Shown: positions 7,013 through 7,286 of the stretch, one piece after another
Layout of the letters: each line of letters begins with the position of its first letter
Position numbering within the stretch: the stretch's first letter is position 1
Assembly (NCBI GenBank): GCA_021296015.1
Contig: JAGWBG010000065.1
Location: 1-7,286 of the forward strand
DNA: 7,286 nucleotides
Origin: Dehalococcoidia bacterium
GTDB taxonomy: Bacteria > Chloroflexota > Dehalococcoidia > Lucifugimonadales > JAGWBF01
Reading direction: 5' to 3'
The notes under the pieces: generated by a model
Seen by the model: the letters and a program-made list of their open reading frames with translations, nothing else
Database searches by the model: none
Told to the model about the DNA's origin: nothing
Made by a program: the position numbers and the translations under genes

Positions 7013-7120
7013 TGTCATTCCGAACGGAGCGAAGCGGAGTGAGGAATCTAAGAAGCCCTACTGCAGCAGAACGGCGAGAATATCAAGGTCTTCAGACCCC
7101 TCGCTACGCTCGGGGTGACA
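7013..7120. repeat. MITE-like dispersed repeat with terminal inverted repeats
   Basis: A 108-bp non-coding element sits between gcvH and gcvPA. It begins TGTCATTCCG and ends CGGGGTGACA, whose reverse complement TGTCACCCCG matches at eight of ten positions, so the ends are imperfect inverted repeats. Near the left end is the purine-rich GAACGGAGCGAAGCGGAGTG segment; near the right end CCCCTCGCTACGCTCGGGG has CCCC/GGGG arms. I recognise this style of element (GTCATTCCGA...GGGTGACA) as common between genes in Dehalococcoidia and other bacteria. It has no ORF and no visible target-site duplication. Copy number cannot be checked here. Confidence 0.6.
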
Positions 7121-7154
7121 GTTAAAGTGCCCAGGCCCGCGCTTTGGTACGGCC

Positions 7155-7286
7155 CTAGTGGGCGGTCTCTTCCAGGTAAGCCTCGTACTCATCGGCCGTA
7201 AGGAGATTCTCAAACTCGGAGACATCCTCTATTAGAATACCCAGTATCCACCCCCTGTCGTAGGGGTCCTCGATCACCAACTCGGG
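7155..7286 (-). CDS. gcvH: Glycine cleavage system H protein, C-terminal part only
   Basis: Only the last 43 residues and the TAG stop fall inside the window; the gene continues past its edge. The fragment begins PELVIEDPYDRGWILGI and ends LLTADEYEAYLEE, matching the GcvH C-terminus (the P-x-L-V-N-x-D-P-Y-G-x-G-W block and the LLSAEEYEAYL helix). GcvH carries the lipoyl arm that shuttles the aminomethyl group between P-, T- and L-proteins; the lipoylated lysine is in the missing part. It is too short to appear as a standalone ORF. It is the upstream neighbour of gcvPA in the same direction, separated by 217 nt that includes the repeat element. Confidence 0.9.
   Translation of the reverse strand, partial: PELVIEDPYDRGWILGILIEDVSEFENLLTADEYEAYLEETAH

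Overview
The window reads as a bacterial chromosome segment of moderately high G+C with dense coding. It probably comes from a Chloroflexota (Dehalococcoidia/SAR202-like) lineage. That placement is an inference from the split glycine decarboxylase, the protein character and the style of the dispersed intergenic repeats; no marker gene is present to prove it.

Layout. A single plus-strand gene (136-1320) encodes a class I/II PLP aminotransferase and has a very good sigma70-type promoter and Shine-Dalgarno (SD) in front of it. Everything else is on the minus strand. In the direction of transcription it runs: the 3' end of gcvH (7286-7155), gcvPA (6937-5594), gcvPB (5586-4129), an HpcH/HpaI-type aldolase (3906-3037), and a thioredoxin-fold plus NHL beta-propeller protein (2821-1337) that converges on the aminotransferase with only 16 bp between the stops. 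gcvPA and gcvPB are tightly coupled, 7 nt apart. The other minus-strand gaps are about 215 nt each. Two of these gaps hold repeat-like, hairpin-rich DNA and the third holds an imperfect hairpin.

Main discovery. The NHL gene looks like a 444-aa ORF starting at 2671, but the true gene almost certainly starts at 2821 behind a strong SD. It reads through one in-frame TGA (2681-2683) to give 494 residues. The TGA falls exactly where NHLRC2-like proteins carry the first cysteine of the redox motif: the usual WTYCCINC becomes WTYC-U-INC, a UxxC active site. A perfect 7-bp hairpin with an AGUU loop begins 18 nt after the TGA and fits the loose bacterial SECIS description. The gene is therefore best read as a selenoprotein. 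Conventional gene calling would remove its active site.

How the genes fit together. GcvPA and GcvPB form the two-subunit glycine decarboxylase, which loads aminomethyl onto lipoyl-GcvH; gcvT probably lies outside the window. The aminotransferase and aldolase are general carbon/nitrogen metabolism enzymes whose substrates cannot be fixed from sequence. The Trx/NHL protein is probably a cytosolic thiol/selenol redox protein.
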